Counted from the stretch's first letter, positions 8,627-19,376 are shown. The stretch: DNA of 33,793 bases from Natronincola sp. (GCA_012838515.1 DUPA01000192.1:1-33793); one strand, 5' to 3'. Numbers and translations: made by a program. The notes: generated by a model not told the origin, from the sequence alone.

Positions 8627-9514
8627 TTGAAGGAATTGGGTGAGATTGTAGTGGAAAATGTCACCAAGGATTTTGGTGACACAAGGGCCTTAAATAACAT
8701 CATTTTAAGCATAAAACCCAATAAGATTCATGGCTTACTCGGAAGAGAAGGTGCTGGGAAAAGTACTTTACTAAACCTGATTACAGCGAGAGTTCGTCCG
8801 ACGAGGGGAGAAATAAGGGTAAATGGCAAAAACGTATGGGAGAACCCCCAAGCGCTCAGTCAAATTTATTACATGAGCGAGCAGGCTCTTTTACCGGCTA
8901 ATCGCAGGGTTACTCAGCTTTTTAATTGGACCGGCTATTTTTACCCCAAATTTGATCTTACCTATGCCGAAGAATTGGCTAATAAATTCGGTTTAGAACT
9001 TAAGAAAAGTTATGGCGAGCTTTCGGCAAGCTATAAAACAATATGCAAAATAGTTCTAGCCTTAGCAAGTCATGCTCCAATAATGATCTTAGATGAACCC
9101 ATTTTGGATCTAGACGATGGCCAACGAAGTCTTTTATACGCAGAGATACGGGATAATTACGCTCGAAGACCAAAGACCATAATTATTTCAACCCATCTTA
9201 TTGAGGAAGTATCGGAGCTCATAGAAGAAGTGATCATTATAAATTATGGGGAAATTGTCATTAGAAAATCCATAGAATATCTTCTTGAACAAGCTTATAC
9301 CGTTTCGGGCCCGAAAACTGAGGTCGAAAAATACCTTGTGGGCAAAAAGTACATCCAAGAAGAGATTACTGGCGAGAGTAAATCCGTTACCGTGCTTGGT
9401 GAGTATGAAAACCAGAAAGAGCATGGGGATTCAAAACTTAATTTCAGCCGAGCTGAGATCAAAAAACTGGTTAATGGTTTAACGGAGGGGGTTGACGATT
9501 GGGTAGAATATTAG
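8627..9514 (+). CDS. ABC transporter ATP-binding protein (YtrB-like)
   Basis: Walker A GREGAGKSTLL, Walker B IMILDEPI. TTG start at 8627 or, with better RBS spacing, TTG 8636. Confidence 0.85.
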   Translation: MKELGEIVVENVTKDFGDTRALNNIILSIKPNKIHGLLGREGAGKSTLLNLITARVRPTRGEIRVNGKNVWENPQALSQIYYMSEQALLPANRRVTQLFNWTGYFYPKFDLTYAEELANKFGLELKKSYGELSASYKTICKIVLALASHAPIMILDEPILDLDDGQRSLLYAEIRDNYARRPKTIIISTHLIEEVSELIEEVIIINYGEIVIRKSIEYLLEQAYTVSGPKTEVEKYLVGKKYIQEEITGESKSVTVLGEYENQKEHGDSKLNFSRAEIKKLVNGLTEGVDDWVEY

Positions 9515-10194
9515 GAGTAACTAAATATCGATTGAAAGAAAGTGGATTTGCCTTCATTTTACTCTATGGGGTTAGCCTGGTCAGTGCAGGGGTTTTTATT
9601 ACATTAGCCAAGCTAGGACAGGCTCCATCGTCTAATTTAACCGCAATATCGGTATTATTGATCTTTTTCTTAGGTATGCTTTCCTTTAGTGACAATTTCA
9701 GATTCATGGTGGCAAATGGATTAACGCGAAAAGAGTACTTTCTTGGCCTAATTTTTCTAGGTGTAATCTTATCTTTGGCAATTTCTTTACTTGATGGGAT
9801 TTTGAATCAAATTTACGCTAAATTTTGGGACCATGTTAGTCTTTTTGAATTTTTATATAGAGACGATGCCTTTATGCCGGACGTAGCCTGGTCTTTTACC
9901 TTCGCCCTACTTTTTTATAGTCTTGGTTTGTTGATTAGATTAATCTGTTATTCCCATATTAAAGCTGTGAAGATTCTAGCATCTTTATCTCCGGTATTGG
10001 TTACGGGGGTTATCATGACACTCTTTTTCGTAAAAAAAGGCGAGCTAGTTATTAAGATAAAAGGCTCTATCTTTGAGACCTTCGGTTTAAATGCACCGGG
10101 CTATCCCTTAAACGGGGCCGGTTGCCTCTTGAGTTTGGCGGCACTGGCTTTGGTTTTAGCCTATCTTTTACTAACCCAATCAGATATTAGATGA
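9499..10194 (+). CDS. Membrane protein, probable ABC transporter permease partner
   Basis: Several hydrophobic segments; overlaps the upstream ATPase gene by 16 nt; TTG start. Confidence 0.65.
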   Translation: MGRILGVTKYRLKESGFAFILLYGVSLVSAGVFITLAKLGQAPSSNLTAISVLLIFFLGMLSFSDNFRFMVANGLTRKEYFLGLIFLGVILSLAISLLDGILNQIYAKFWDHVSLFEFLYRDDAFMPDVAWSFTFALLFYSLGLLIRLICYSHIKAVKILASLSPVLVTGVIMTLFFVKKGELVIKIKGSIFETFGLNAPGYPLNGAGCLLSLAALALVLAYLLLTQSDIR

Positions 10195-10200
10195 AAGTTA

Positions 10201-10238
10201 CCCTCCGGTGAAAGTAGATATTCGCCGGAGGGTTTTTG
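10201..10238 (+). terminator. Rho-independent terminator
   Basis: CCCTCCGGTGAA-agtagata-TTCGCCGGAGGG followed by TTTTT. Confidence 0.85.
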
Positions 10239-10319
10239 TATACAAAGCTATTTAGCCGAATGTAACTCCACTCCCATGAATAGAAAAGAATGTAAAGAGA
10301 TATATAGGGGGTGAGTTTA

Positions 10320-11360
10320 ATGAAGGAAAAAAAGAAAACAGCGGTTGTCTTAAGTGGGGGTGGGGCAAAGGGTGCCTATGAAGCAGGCGCTTTGTTAACC
10401 ATAGCCCAAAAGTTACCGGAAATTCATGTAATGTCGGGGGCATCCATCGGTGCCATAAACGCCGCTGTATTTGCTTGGGAATATGAGCAAACTGGTGATT
10501 TAGTAAAAGCCTCTGAAAAGCTCCGCTCTACATGGAAGGAGCTGGATGATTTATTTGAAGTGAATTTCTTAAGAATTGCATTGCAAGCACTTTGCTCCTA
10601 CTTTAGAACAAGATCGCCATTGAATTTTTCGGCCTTAGTTAGTAATAAAAAAATCAAAAAGAAGCTTGATGAACTTATTCCAAAGGATTTAAAAATTAGT
10701 GACTTCACGCGTATAGAATTACTTATTAATGCCACAAGTTTAACGGAGGGGAAAAGCATCTCCTTTAATCGCAAAAATGATGCTAATCTACATGAGGCGG
10801 TGTTAGCCTCTAGCTGTCTGCCCTTAATATTTGAATCGCAACTGATTAAGGGCAGTTTTTATGTCGATGGCGGTGTCTTTAATAATACGCCTTTAAGGGA
10901 TGCTTTAGAGGTTGGTTCCACAGATGTCTACGTGATAGAATTGAAACCCATGTCTAAGGATTTATACTTAGAAACAATTCAAGATCCAACGGATTTTCGC
11001 AGTATAAAAAACGTGGGTTCCAGAATGATCGAGTTAATCACTGATAAAATTATGTATGAGGATCTAAAAAACGCAAAAAGAATCAATGATATAATTGAAG
11101 TAATCCAAACTTTAGAGCACAGCGGGGCAAATAGAAGAATCATTGAAAATCTTAAGAAGTCAATCGGGTATGAGAAGGGAAGCAAACTCAAGCGACATGT
11201 AAGATTTCATGAAATAGCACCCACCGAGCGTCTAGAGCCCCCCGGGACTTTAGGATTTAAAGATAAGGAGGCACTTGAAAGAATAATTAGGTTAGGTGAA
11301 GAAGATGCGGAAAACCAACTTAGAGATTTGACAAGAGGTAGAAGAAAAAGGGTTTCTTGA
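10320..11360 (+). CDS. Patatin-like phospholipase family protein
   Basis: GGGAKGAYEAG oxyanion motif, GASIG nucleophile elbow, DGGVFNNTP. ATG 10320 preceded by AGGGGGTG. Confidence 0.92.
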   Translation: MKEKKKTAVVLSGGGAKGAYEAGALLTIAQKLPEIHVMSGASIGAINAAVFAWEYEQTGDLVKASEKLRSTWKELDDLFEVNFLRIALQALCSYFRTRSPLNFSALVSNKKIKKKLDELIPKDLKISDFTRIELLINATSLTEGKSISFNRKNDANLHEAVLASSCLPLIFESQLIKGSFYVDGGVFNNTPLRDALEVGSTDVYVIELKPMSKDLYLETIQDPTDFRSIKNVGSRMIELITDKIMYEDLKNAKRINDIIEVIQTLEHSGANRRIIENLKKSIGYEKGSKLKRHVRFHEIAPTERLEPPGTLGFKDKEALERIIRLGEEDAENQLRDLTRGRRKRVS

Positions 11361-11361
11361 T

Positions 11362-11400
11362 AAATTACTAATCCCCGATATTCTCGGGGATTAGTAATTT
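11362..11400. terminator. Bidirectional terminator between convergent genes
   Basis: AAATTACTAATCCCCGA-tattc-TCGGGGATTAGTAATTT, perfect 17-bp stem. Confidence 0.85.
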
Positions 11401-11405
11401 AAGTA

Positions 11406-11672
11406 TTAACCGAATTTATAGTGTTTTCTAACGGCCTTATGTACCTCCCAAACACACGATAAACCTTGGGGAAAAGTAACTAAATCTCCTTTGCCAAACG
11501 TGACTTCTTGGTTATCTGCTTTTACCGTAACCTCGCCCTCTAATAGATAGCAAGTTTCTTTTTCGTCATAATGCCAGTCAAACGTTGAAGGTTCACATCC
11601 CCATGTTCCCCATTTTGTAACCCCAAGCTGTTCCAGTTTTTCCTTTGTCGGTTGTTCTACTAAGATTTTCAT
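11406..11672 (-). CDS. Small cupin domain protein
   Basis: WHYDEKETCYLLEGEVTV...FGKGDLVTFPQGLSCVWEVH. Start at internal Met (MKILVEQP) preceded by GAAAGGAG. Confidence 0.85.
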   Translation of the reverse strand: MKILVEQPTKEKLEQLGVTKWGTWGCEPSTFDWHYDEKETCYLLEGEVTVKADNQEVTFGKGDLVTFPQGLSCVWEVHKAVRKHYKFG

Positions 11673-11743
11673 GTTTTTCTCCTTTCCATCAAAGTGCATT
11701 TTGTCAGTTGTCTCTCAATAAAATTCTAACAAACTAAGATGGT

Positions 11744-11772
11744 AAGGTCAAATAGGCATAAGGACCTTTTTT
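11744..11772 (+). promoter_or_regulatory. Terminator-like hairpin upstream of the PLD gene (possible attenuator)
   Basis: AAGGTC...GACCTT followed by TTTT on the plus strand, lying between two divergent genes. Confidence 0.4.
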
Positions 11773-11835
11773 GCCGCATTTTATATGGAGGTAAAATGCT
11801 CGGAATACAAGAATTAAATAAAAGGGGGAGTAGTC

Positions 11836-13275
11836 ATGTCAATAATAAAAGCTCAAGAAAAAAAGCCCATAGGTTTAAGGGCGAACAAATTTAAGCAAAT
11901 TCTTGCATTTTACTTACTTTATGTGTTTGTGGGTGGCATCTTTCTCTTTGCTTTACCGCAAAGACCCATGTCTGAAGAAGTTTCTCCCCTAAATATGCAA
12001 GATTTTTCGAGCTTTGAGTCGGGTTTAGATAGGGTCATATTAATTGACGAAGGTGAACAGTCAATTGCATTTCGCCTCGATTTAATTAGACAAGCGGAGG
12101 GGACTTTGGAATTAGCTTATCATAGCCTTCATAAAGGGGTTGTGGCAGATGTCTTTTATGGTGCCTTACTGGAAGCGGCAGATAGGGGTGTGGAAGTTAA
12201 GATTATTATGGATGGGATCTTTCATCGTTTATACGGAAGTATGCGCGGTTTAAGATATGCTTTGGAGGCACATCCTAATATTGAATTTCGCTTATATGAG
12301 CCATTTCATTTGTACAAACCATGGCGATGGAATAATCGTTTGCATGATAAAATAATGGTAGTAGACGGGGAAATTGCATTAATTAGCGGACGTAATATTG
12401 GTAATCGGTATTATCTCGCTGAGGACCTAACAAAAGAATTCGTCTTGGATCTTGATGTTGTGGTTTTCACTAATGATGGTCAAAATCCCCATAGTGCAGT
12501 TCATCAAATGAACGAATACTTTAACTTACTTTGGAATCATCCCTTTACACAAAATATGAGATTTAAGCTAACCTCAAGGAGGCAGGCAAGGGGTGAAAAA
12601 CTTAGCGAGTCTTTAGTTACAGCAGTCACTACAATTCGGTCAGATTATTCGGTAGGCTTCTCGGATTTGCAGACCTTACAAGAACGATGCATACCGGTTG
12701 AGCGGATTAAACTGATTCATAATCCCATTAGTCGGGGAAAAAAAGAACCTTGGGTGTGGGCGAGTTTGGTACATTTGGCCCACGAGGCTAAAGATTCTAT
12801 TGTGGTACAAAGCCCTTATATAATCCCGACCAAAGGGATGCTTGGATATTTGAAAGCAGAATCCCTTGCGGGAAAAGAGGTAACCCTATTAACCAATTCA
12901 TTAGCTTCGAGCCCAAACCTTTTTGGTGTTGCGGGTTATAAAGGAAAACGAAATTTTTTAGGAAATTGGGCAACGGAAATATGGGAATATTATGGTCCGG
13001 GTTCCCTTCATGGTAAGGCCGTTCTTTTCGATGATAATCTAAGTGCTGTGGGATCCTTTAATATGGACGCAAGGAGTAGTTTCCTCAGTACTGAAACCAT
13101 GCTAATTATAGAAGGTAACGAGTTTAACCAATATTTGCGTAGCATTTTAAACAAACATGCGGAATATAGTCAACCAATTCTTTCGTCAAAACAATCACCT
13201 CCTGCACCTTTGCATAAACGGATAATTGCAGGTACAGTTAGGGTTTTTAGCTGGTTTGTTGATTATTTACTCTGA
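11836..13275 (+). CDS. Phospholipase D-like / cardiolipin synthase family protein
   Basis: Two HxK motifs (HDKIMVVDGEIALISGRNIG; HGKAVLFDDNLSAVGSFNMD) and an N-terminal hydrophobic segment. Confidence 0.9.
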   Translation: MSIIKAQEKKPIGLRANKFKQILAFYLLYVFVGGIFLFALPQRPMSEEVSPLNMQDFSSFESGLDRVILIDEGEQSIAFRLDLIRQAEGTLELAYHSLHKGVVADVFYGALLEAADRGVEVKIIMDGIFHRLYGSMRGLRYALEAHPNIEFRLYEPFHLYKPWRWNNRLHDKIMVVDGEIALISGRNIGNRYYLAEDLTKEFVLDLDVVVFTNDGQNPHSAVHQMNEYFNLLWNHPFTQNMRFKLTSRRQARGEKLSESLVTAVTTIRSDYSVGFSDLQTLQERCIPVERIKLIHNPISRGKKEPWVWASLVHLAHEAKDSIVVQSPYIIPTKGMLGYLKAESLAGKEVTLLTNSLASSPNLFGVAGYKGKRNFLGNWATEIWEYYGPGSLHGKAVLFDDNLSAVGSFNMDARSSFLSTETMLIIEGNEFNQYLRSILNKHAEYSQPILSSKQSPPAPLHKRIIAGTVRVFSWFVDYLL

Positions 13276-13344
13276 TTGAAGTCAAGATTTGGGAAGGAAT
13301 ACGTATATGCCTTGCCTAATTGCATGTTAGAGGGAGGCGTTAAT

Positions 13345-13830
13345 ATGAGTGCTTTAAGGTTTGCTATTCAGTTAGAACTTGATGGAGAGAAGTACTATAA
13401 TGAGCAGGCCCAAATCAATAGAGACAATGGTTTGTTCACTGTTTTCCAACTCCTGGCAGAAGAGGAAAGAATGCATGCAGAAATTTTGCAACAATATGCA
13501 GAAAAAGAAGACTATACGCTTGTGGATAGTAAATCCTATTCTGAGTTTGAGAGTGTGTTTGCTAACATGGGCGACTTCAGCAAGAAAACAAAAACCTTAC
13601 CTGGGCAAATTGATGCATATAGATTGGCTTTAACCAAAGAACAAGAAATGATTGATCTGTATAAAGAAATGCATCATGACGCGGAAACCGAGCAAGATAA
13701 AAAGCTGTTCCGGTTTCTTGTGGAGCAAGAAAAGTTACATTATAAATTATTTGATGAAATCATTCAGCACCTAATAAAGGCAGAACAATGGGTGGAGGAT
13801 GCAGAGTTCGGAATAAGGGAAGAGTATTAG
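13345..13830 (+). CDS. Ferritin-like / rubrerythrin-type diiron domain protein
   Basis: [12 protein letters not shown]...[12 protein letters not shown]...[12 protein letters not shown]...[13 protein letters not shown] 13345 preceded by AGGGAGG. Confidence 0.82.
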   Translation: MSALRFAIQLELDGEKYYNEQAQINRDNGLFTVFQLLAEEERMHAEILQQYAEKEDYTLVDSKSYSEFESVFANMGDFSKKTKTLPGQIDAYRLALTKEQEMIDLYKEMHHDAETEQDKKLFRFLVEQEKLHYKLFDEIIQHLIKAEQWVEDAEFGIREEY

Positions 13831-13840
13831 TAAAACAAAA

Positions 13841-13873
13841 CCATGTCATTGTTTATACATTGACATGGCTTTT
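13841..13873 (+). terminator. Intrinsic terminator between the ferritin-like gene and the Mg ATPase
   Basis: CCATGTCA-ttgtttatacat-TGACATGG followed by CTTTTT. Confidence 0.65.
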
Positions 13874-13898
13874 TGATAATGGGAAAGGGAGGTTAGAT

Positions 13899-16610
13899 GT
13901 GATTAGTAAAAAAGCAACTTCTTTACAAGCGGCAGAACGTCGTGACAAAGTAACGAAAAGGTTGTTATCTGTAACACAAAAGGAAAGGGATGCGCTTTTA
14001 CTTGATTTTAAGACATCTATGAACGGACTTGAAGAATCGCAAGTAGAGATAATGCGCGATTTGTATGGCGGAAATGAAGTGAGCCACGGGGAAGCGGATT
14101 CATGGTTAAAGAAGATTATAGAAGCCTTTGTAAACCCATTTACAATTATTCTTTTTGCGTTAGCTGCCGTTTCTTATGTTACCGATGTTGCCTTGGCTCC
14201 CGCGGGAGAAAAGGATTTTATGACTGTAATTATCATTATGACTTTAGTCTTGGTCAGCGGGGTTTTGCGTTTTGTGCAAGAAGCTAGATCAGGTAATGCG
14301 GCGGCTAGATTGCGCGAGATGATTTTAGTAACAACTGCGGTGGAAAGGATCGGCACGGGGAAAAAAGAAATTAATCTCGATGAAGTAGTGGTGGGTGATA
14401 TTGTTCATCTGGCCGCGGGTGATATGGTTCCGGCTGATCTAAGAATTCTACAAGCGAAAGACCTTTTTATCAGCCAGGCCGCTTTAACAGGTGAAAGTGA
14501 ACCTGTGGAGAAATTTGGTTCACCTGCGAATCAAGCTTACCCCACATTAACCGACTACCCTAACTTAGCGTTCATGGGCACCAATGTGATCAGTGGTGCG
14601 GCCATAGGTGTTGTTATCGCGACAGGCGATGATACTGTTTTTGGGGATATGGCCGTTGAAATTGTGGATGTGGATGTGGAAACTAGTTTTGAAAAAGGTG
14701 TTAACTCAGTCTCTTGGGTATTAATTCGATTTATGCTTGCCATGGTGCCCATAGTGTTATTCATTAATGGCTTCACTAAAGGAAATTGGATGGAAGCGTT
14801 TCTGTTCGCCATTTCCATTGCGGTGGGTTTAACGCCGGAAATGCTGCCCATGATTGTTACAGCCTCTTTAGCTAGGGGTGCGGTAACAATGTCTGAGAAG
14901 AAGACGATTATTAAAAATCTAAACTCCATTCAAAATCTCGGTTCGATTGATATTCTTTGTACTGATAAGACCGGAACTTTGACTCAGGATCGGGTTGCTT
15001 TACAGTATTATTTAGATGTCCATGGTGAGTCAAGTGCACGTGTTTTACGCCATGGCTTTCTCAATAGTTATTTTCAAACGGGACTCAAAAATCTTATTGA
15101 TCTAGCGATAATAGAAAGAACGCAAAAACAAAAGGACGATGATGAACCAACTCTCCAAGGTTTAGAGGAAACATATACAAAGGTCGATGAAATACCCTTT
15201 GATTTTGAGCGCAGACGCATGAGTGTGGTAGTTGAAGACAAGACCGGTAAAACCCAGATGGTAACAAAGGGTGCGGTTGAAGAAATGCTTTCAATCTGCT
15301 CTTTCGTGGAATACGAGGGTAAAGTAGAATCTTTGACGCAGGAGATAATTAATGATATATCTAAAACAGTTGGAAGACTGAACGACGACGGAATGCGGGT
15401 AATAGCCGTTGCACAAAAGACAAACCCTTCTCCTGTGGGCGAATTTTCAGTGGCTGACGAAACTGAGATGGTCTTAATTGGTTATTTAGCGTTTTTAGAT
15501 CCACCTAAAGAGACCACTGCCGACGCCATTAAAGGTTTGCGTGATTATGGCGTTACCGTTAAGGTATTAACAGGAGATAATGAGCGGGTTACCCAGGCTA
15601 TTTGTGCCCAAGTGGGCCTGCCTGTAGATGGTATGCTTTTGGGCACTGATGTGGAAGGAATGGACGATGCAACATTGTCCGAAGCGGTGGAAAAGACTAC
15701 AGTATTTGCTAAACTTTCGCCCACTCAAAAGGCACGTGTTGTGACATCTCTGAGAAACAATGGTCACTCAGTGGGATACCTTGGCGATGGGATTAATGAT
15801 GCAGCGGCAATGAAAAGCTCTGATGTGGGCATTTCAGTAAATAATGCTGTTGATATCGCCAAAGAATCTGCAGATGTCATACTTTTGGAAAAAGATTTAA
15901 CGGTCTTAGAAGAAGGTATTATTGAAGGTCGCAAGACTTACGCAAATATGATTAAATATATCAAAATGACCGCGAGCTCCAACTTTGGAAACGTTTTTTC
16001 GGTTTTAATTGCCAGTGCATTTTTGCCATTCTTGCCAATGGCTGCAATCCATTTAGTTTTGCTTAACCTAATTTACGACATCTCGTGTATAGCTTTGCCT
16101 TGGGATAATGTAGATGAGGAATATCTCAAACTTCCTCGCAAATGGGATGCTTCTTCGATATCCAGCTTTATGCTGTGGATTGGGCCCACAAGTTCTATTT
16201 TCGACGTTACTACCTTTGCTTTAATGTACTTCATTATTGCTCCGGCGGTTACCGGTGGTCAACTCTATAGCCAAATAACAGATCCTGCTGTTAAGGCCGC
16301 CTTCATAGCAGTCTTTCAAGCAGGTTGGTTCGTTGAATCAATGTGGTCACAAACCCTTGTTATTCATATGATTCGCACACCAAAGATTCCGTTTTTACAA
16401 AGCAGGGCATCAACCCCCGTTACTGTATTAACTTTCGCCGGAATAGCCTTCTTAACCCTGATTCCTTTTTCGGCATTGGGTGCATCCATAGGTTTGGCAC
16501 CGTTGCCACCCGTTTATTTCGCTTGGCTGGCCTTGACCGTAGTTTTGTATATGGCTTTAGCTCAGCGGGCTAAGAATTTGTATGTGAGACGCTATGGGGA
16601 GCTCCTATAG
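13899..16610 (+). CDS. Magnesium-translocating P-type ATPase
   Basis: DKTGTLTQD phosphorylation site, [13 protein letters not shown]; MgtA/MgtB-like C-terminal region. GTG 13899 has a good GGGAGG RBS. Confidence 0.9.
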   Translation: MISKKATSLQAAERRDKVTKRLLSVTQKERDALLLDFKTSMNGLEESQVEIMRDLYGGNEVSHGEADSWLKKIIEAFVNPFTIILFALAAVSYVTDVALAPAGEKDFMTVIIIMTLVLVSGVLRFVQEARSGNAAARLREMILVTTAVERIGTGKKEINLDEVVVGDIVHLAAGDMVPADLRILQAKDLFISQAALTGESEPVEKFGSPANQAYPTLTDYPNLAFMGTNVISGAAIGVVIATGDDTVFGDMAVEIVDVDVETSFEKGVNSVSWVLIRFMLAMVPIVLFINGFTKGNWMEAFLFAISIAVGLTPEMLPMIVTASLARGAVTMSEKKTIIKNLNSIQNLGSIDILCTDKTGTLTQDRVALQYYLDVHGESSARVLRHGFLNSYFQTGLKNLIDLAIIERTQKQKDDDEPTLQGLEETYTKVDEIPFDFERRRMSVVVEDKTGKTQMVTKGAVEEMLSICSFVEYEGKVESLTQEIINDISKTVGRLNDDGMRVIAVAQKTNPSPVGEFSVADETEMVLIGYLAFLDPPKETTADAIKGLRDYGVTVKVLTGDNERVTQAICAQVGLPVDGMLLGTDVEGMDDATLSEAVEKTTVFAKLSPTQKARVVTSLRNNGHSVGYLGDGINDAAAMKSSDVGISVNNAVDIAKESADVILLEKDLTVLEEGIIEGRKTYANMIKYIKMTASSNFGNVFSVLIASAFLPFLPMAAIHLVLLNLIYDISCIALPWDNVDEEYLKLPRKWDASSISSFMLWIGPTSSIFDVTTFALMYFIIAPAVTGGQLYSQITDPAVKAAFIAVFQAGWFVESMWSQTLVIHMIRTPKIPFLQSRASTPVTVLTFAGIAFLTLIPFSALGASIGLAPLPPVYFAWLALTVVLYMALAQRAKNLYVRRYGELL

Positions 16611-16633
16611 AACTGACATTGCGGCCATGAATA

Positions 16634-16666
16634 AAGATCAGTACTCTCTAAGGGTGCTGATCTTTT
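16634..16666 (+). terminator. Intrinsic terminator
   Basis: AAAGATCAGTAC...GTGCTGATCTTTT. Confidence 0.75.
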
Positions 16667-16729
16667 CCTTTCTGCAGGAACAATGGTTAGAAAAGGGAAC
16701 TTAGTAAGGGGATTAGATGGGAGGTAGCT

Positions 16730-17920
16730 ATGGAAAATCGGTTTCTTTTGTTAATAAGATATATCGTTATAACAATAGTCGTGGGAACAATGGTTTTATT
16801 TCCTCAAGGTATCCTTTCCTCGAACCACATTGTTTTAGCCCTTTTGCTTATTATCAACTCCCAGCTCCGTTATTTTGTATTCCGAAAAAGGACTTTATTC
16901 TTATGTTTTTCTTTAGTTGCGGAATGCACTCTGGGTGCGAAGATTATTTTAGATTACAATATACTACTACTTCCCATCTTTACTTTAACTATCTATGACG
17001 GCCTTCTTTTTATGAAGACTAAGCTCAAGTATCTTTGCGCGTCTATCTTTCTTGCAACGTTTTTGTTTTTAGGAATGGGACTCCCTTGGGAGGTGAAAAC
17101 CATTGTATATATTTCAATGTTCATCAATGTACTGGTCCTATCACATATCCTTGAACTTAAAAATAGGCAATACGAGTTGGACAAGCTTTACCAAGAATCC
17201 AGGAGAGTGGAGGATGAACTCCTTAAAACCAACGAGGACTTGGAGATATATGCCGAATCGATTAAGGAACTTACCGTATTACAAGAACGCAATCGTATTT
17301 CCCGGGAAATACATGATAGCGTTGGCCATAGCTTGTCAACAATAATTGTTCAACTAGGGGCTATCGAACAAATTGCGGGAAGGGATGGCCAAAAAGCCGC
17401 TATTATGGCAGCTAAATTAAGATGCTTTGCTAAGTCAGGCCTAGAAGAAATCAGAACAGCACTGAGGGAATTGAAACCAAGGGATCTTGACAATTTAAGG
17501 ACTTTGCTATTAATAGAAGCTCTCACAACTAACTTTAGTAAGCTCACGGGTATAGAGGTGTATTTTAAGTTTTCTCAAGGCAAATGGGAACTGGAGGAGT
17601 CAATTTCATTAGTCATTTACCGGGCGATACAAGAATTTTTATCAAATTCGGCCCGTCATGGGCAACCTAAGAAGATAAAGATATTTCTCCATTTCGATAG
17701 CGAAGTGGTAATTTTAACAATGGAAGATGACGGTTTCGGCGTTGAAGAAATCGAACCGGGCATGGGCTTAAGAGGGTTAGCTGACAGGGTGCATGAATTA
17801 GGCGGAAAAATATCTTACAAAAGTGGGCCGGGCAAAGGGTTTTTCTTAAGGATTTCTTTAGAACGCGGGTTTGTTAGCATGGGTCAAAGGGAGGGTAGCG
17901 AATGGAAAAAATCCGTTTAG
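16730..17920 (+). CDS. NarL-family sensor histidine kinase
   Basis: N-terminal hydrophobic segments, HisKA_3 H-box ISREIHDSVGHSLSTIIVQL, HATPase motifs (EFLSNSARHG, DDGFGVEE, GMGLRGLADRV). Confidence 0.92.
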   Translation: MENRFLLLIRYIVITIVVGTMVLFPQGILSSNHIVLALLLIINSQLRYFVFRKRTLFLCFSLVAECTLGAKIILDYNILLLPIFTLTIYDGLLFMKTKLKYLCASIFLATFLFLGMGLPWEVKTIVYISMFINVLVLSHILELKNRQYELDKLYQESRRVEDELLKTNEDLEIYAESIKELTVLQERNRISREIHDSVGHSLSTIIVQLGAIEQIAGRDGQKAAIMAAKLRCFAKSGLEEIRTALRELKPRDLDNLRTLLLIEALTTNFSKLTGIEVYFKFSQGKWELEESISLVIYRAIQEFLSNSARHGQPKKIKIFLHFDSEVVILTMEDDGFGVEEIEPGMGLRGLADRVHELGGKISYKSGPGKGFFLRISLERGFVSMGQREGSEWKKSV

Positions 17921-18549
17921 CGATCATAGATGATGAGAAACTCATAAGAGAAGGTCTACGAATTATACTTACTACATATGAAGATATTGAAGTAGTCGCG
18001 GAAGGGGAAAATGGTTTAGAGGCACTAAAAATATGTGATAGTCATGATATAGATTTAGTCTTGATGGACATTAGAATGCCGATGTCCGATGGAGTGCAAG
18101 GCACTCAATTAATTAAGGAGAAGCATTCCAAAACCAAGGTATTGATTTTAACCACATTTAAAGATACAGAATACATTCAAGACGCCTTAAAAATGGGTGC
18201 GTCGGGTTATTTACTCAAGGACAGTTCACCTCAGTTAATTTATGAAGGAATAAAAGCGGCCGTTTCAGGTAATATTGTAATGCATCCAAAGGTTGCCCAT
18301 AATATTTTAAACTATTCGCTCCAGGGGGGAAATGCCGCGGACTTTTGCACCGAACACGGACTAACCGCTAAAGAATGTACATTGATTAAATTAATCGCAA
18401 CGGGTTTATCTAATCGCGAAATAGCAGAAAAGCTTTATTTATCTGAAGGAACCATAAAGAACTATGTAAGCACTATTTTAACTAAGTTGAATTTGAGAGA
18501 TCGGACCCAACTCGTTGTCCTTGCATATAAAAGTGGTATCGTTAGGTAA
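17902..18549 (+). CDS. NarL/LuxR-family response regulator
   Basis: Receiver domain (LAIIDDEKLIREGL, VLMDIRMP) and LuxR HTH (LSNREIAEKLYLSEGTIKNYVSTILTKL); overlaps the kinase gene by 19 nt. Confidence 0.94.
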   Translation: MEKIRLAIIDDEKLIREGLRIILTTYEDIEVVAEGENGLEALKICDSHDIDLVLMDIRMPMSDGVQGTQLIKEKHSKTKVLILTTFKDTEYIQDALKMGASGYLLKDSSPQLIYEGIKAAVSGNIVMHPKVAHNILNYSLQGGNAADFCTEHGLTAKECTLIKLIATGLSNREIAEKLYLSEGTIKNYVSTILTKLNLRDRTQLVVLAYKSGIVR

Positions 18550-18683
18550 ATTGGATAATTTTTGAAATAACTTTGTGAAGTTTATATGAACTTTAGGCTT
18601 TGTTGCAGGCTTTAGTATACGGGGCTTGAAGTATTTGCATATCGTGGAGGTAAATTTTGTAGGACAATAAAAATTGCAGGGGC

Positions 18684-19238
18684 GTGATAAATGTGAAACG
18701 ATGTTTTCCTCTGGTTGCTCTAGTGCTCTGCGTGCTTTTATTTCAGCCGGTAATTGGAGAGCGGGCCGTGGGGGCCACAAGTACCTATGTGTCTTATAAT
18801 AACGATAAATATGGATTCTCACTCAAATATCCAATAGACTGGGTTTTACACGAAGGTTACATGGGGACAATATTTATTGCTTTATCGCCATTCGAAGATG
18901 GCAATGATTTATTTCAGGAAAATATAAATGTTATCACTGAGGATCTACAGGGGTATGAATTCACAATTGAAGAGTATCTAGAATTTACATTATCTGAATT
19001 ACAGGATATGGTTGATAACCTCAAAGTGATCAGTCGCGGAAAACGTCATATTGCCGGCCAACAAGGTAAAGTTATTGTTTTTTCAGGTGAACAATCTGGA
19101 TTCGAATTTCAATGGATGCAGCTTTTCTTTATCTCCGGAACCAACATTTATGTGATTACGTATACTGCTCAAGAAAACAAATACGATAAACATTTACCAA
19201 CCATAGAAAACATCATTAATTCTATAAAGTTCAACTAA
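18684..19238 (+). CDS. Secreted PsbP-like protein
   Basis: Signal-peptide-like N-terminus; YNNDKYGFSLKYPIDWVLHEG and ending NIINSIKF, typical of PsbP/DUF1795-like proteins. GTG start at 18684 or 18693. Confidence 0.7.
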   Translation: MINVKRCFPLVALVLCVLLFQPVIGERAVGATSTYVSYNNDKYGFSLKYPIDWVLHEGYMGTIFIALSPFEDGNDLFQENINVITEDLQGYEFTIEEYLEFTLSELQDMVDNLKVISRGKRHIAGQQGKVIVFSGEQSGFEFQWMQLFFISGTNIYVITYTAQENKYDKHLPTIENIINSIKFN

Positions 19239-19266
19239 AATTATAATATAGCAAAAGCGTTTACCT

Positions 19267-19293
19267 AAGTAGTGACTTTAGTCACTACTTTTT
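19267..19293 (+). terminator. Intrinsic terminator
   Basis: AAGTAGTGAC-ttta-GTCACTACTT followed by TTT. Confidence 0.8.
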
Positions 19294-19376
19294 GTTACTC
19301 TAGGCAATGGTTTTTTGACGTTAAGGAACATATACTTAGACTTGAAATCATTATTTATGGAGATGGGGGTTATATC

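Noticed and set aside
13788-13898. Long N-terminal extension of the Mg P-type ATPase ORF
   Set aside because: It runs through the ferritin-like CDS end and a terminator hairpin; GTG 13899 has a proper RBS.
13831-13898. M-box or other Mg riboswitch upstream of the Mg P-type ATPase
   Set aside because: Only about 68 nt of intergenic space, mostly a terminator hairpin; no room for an M-box.
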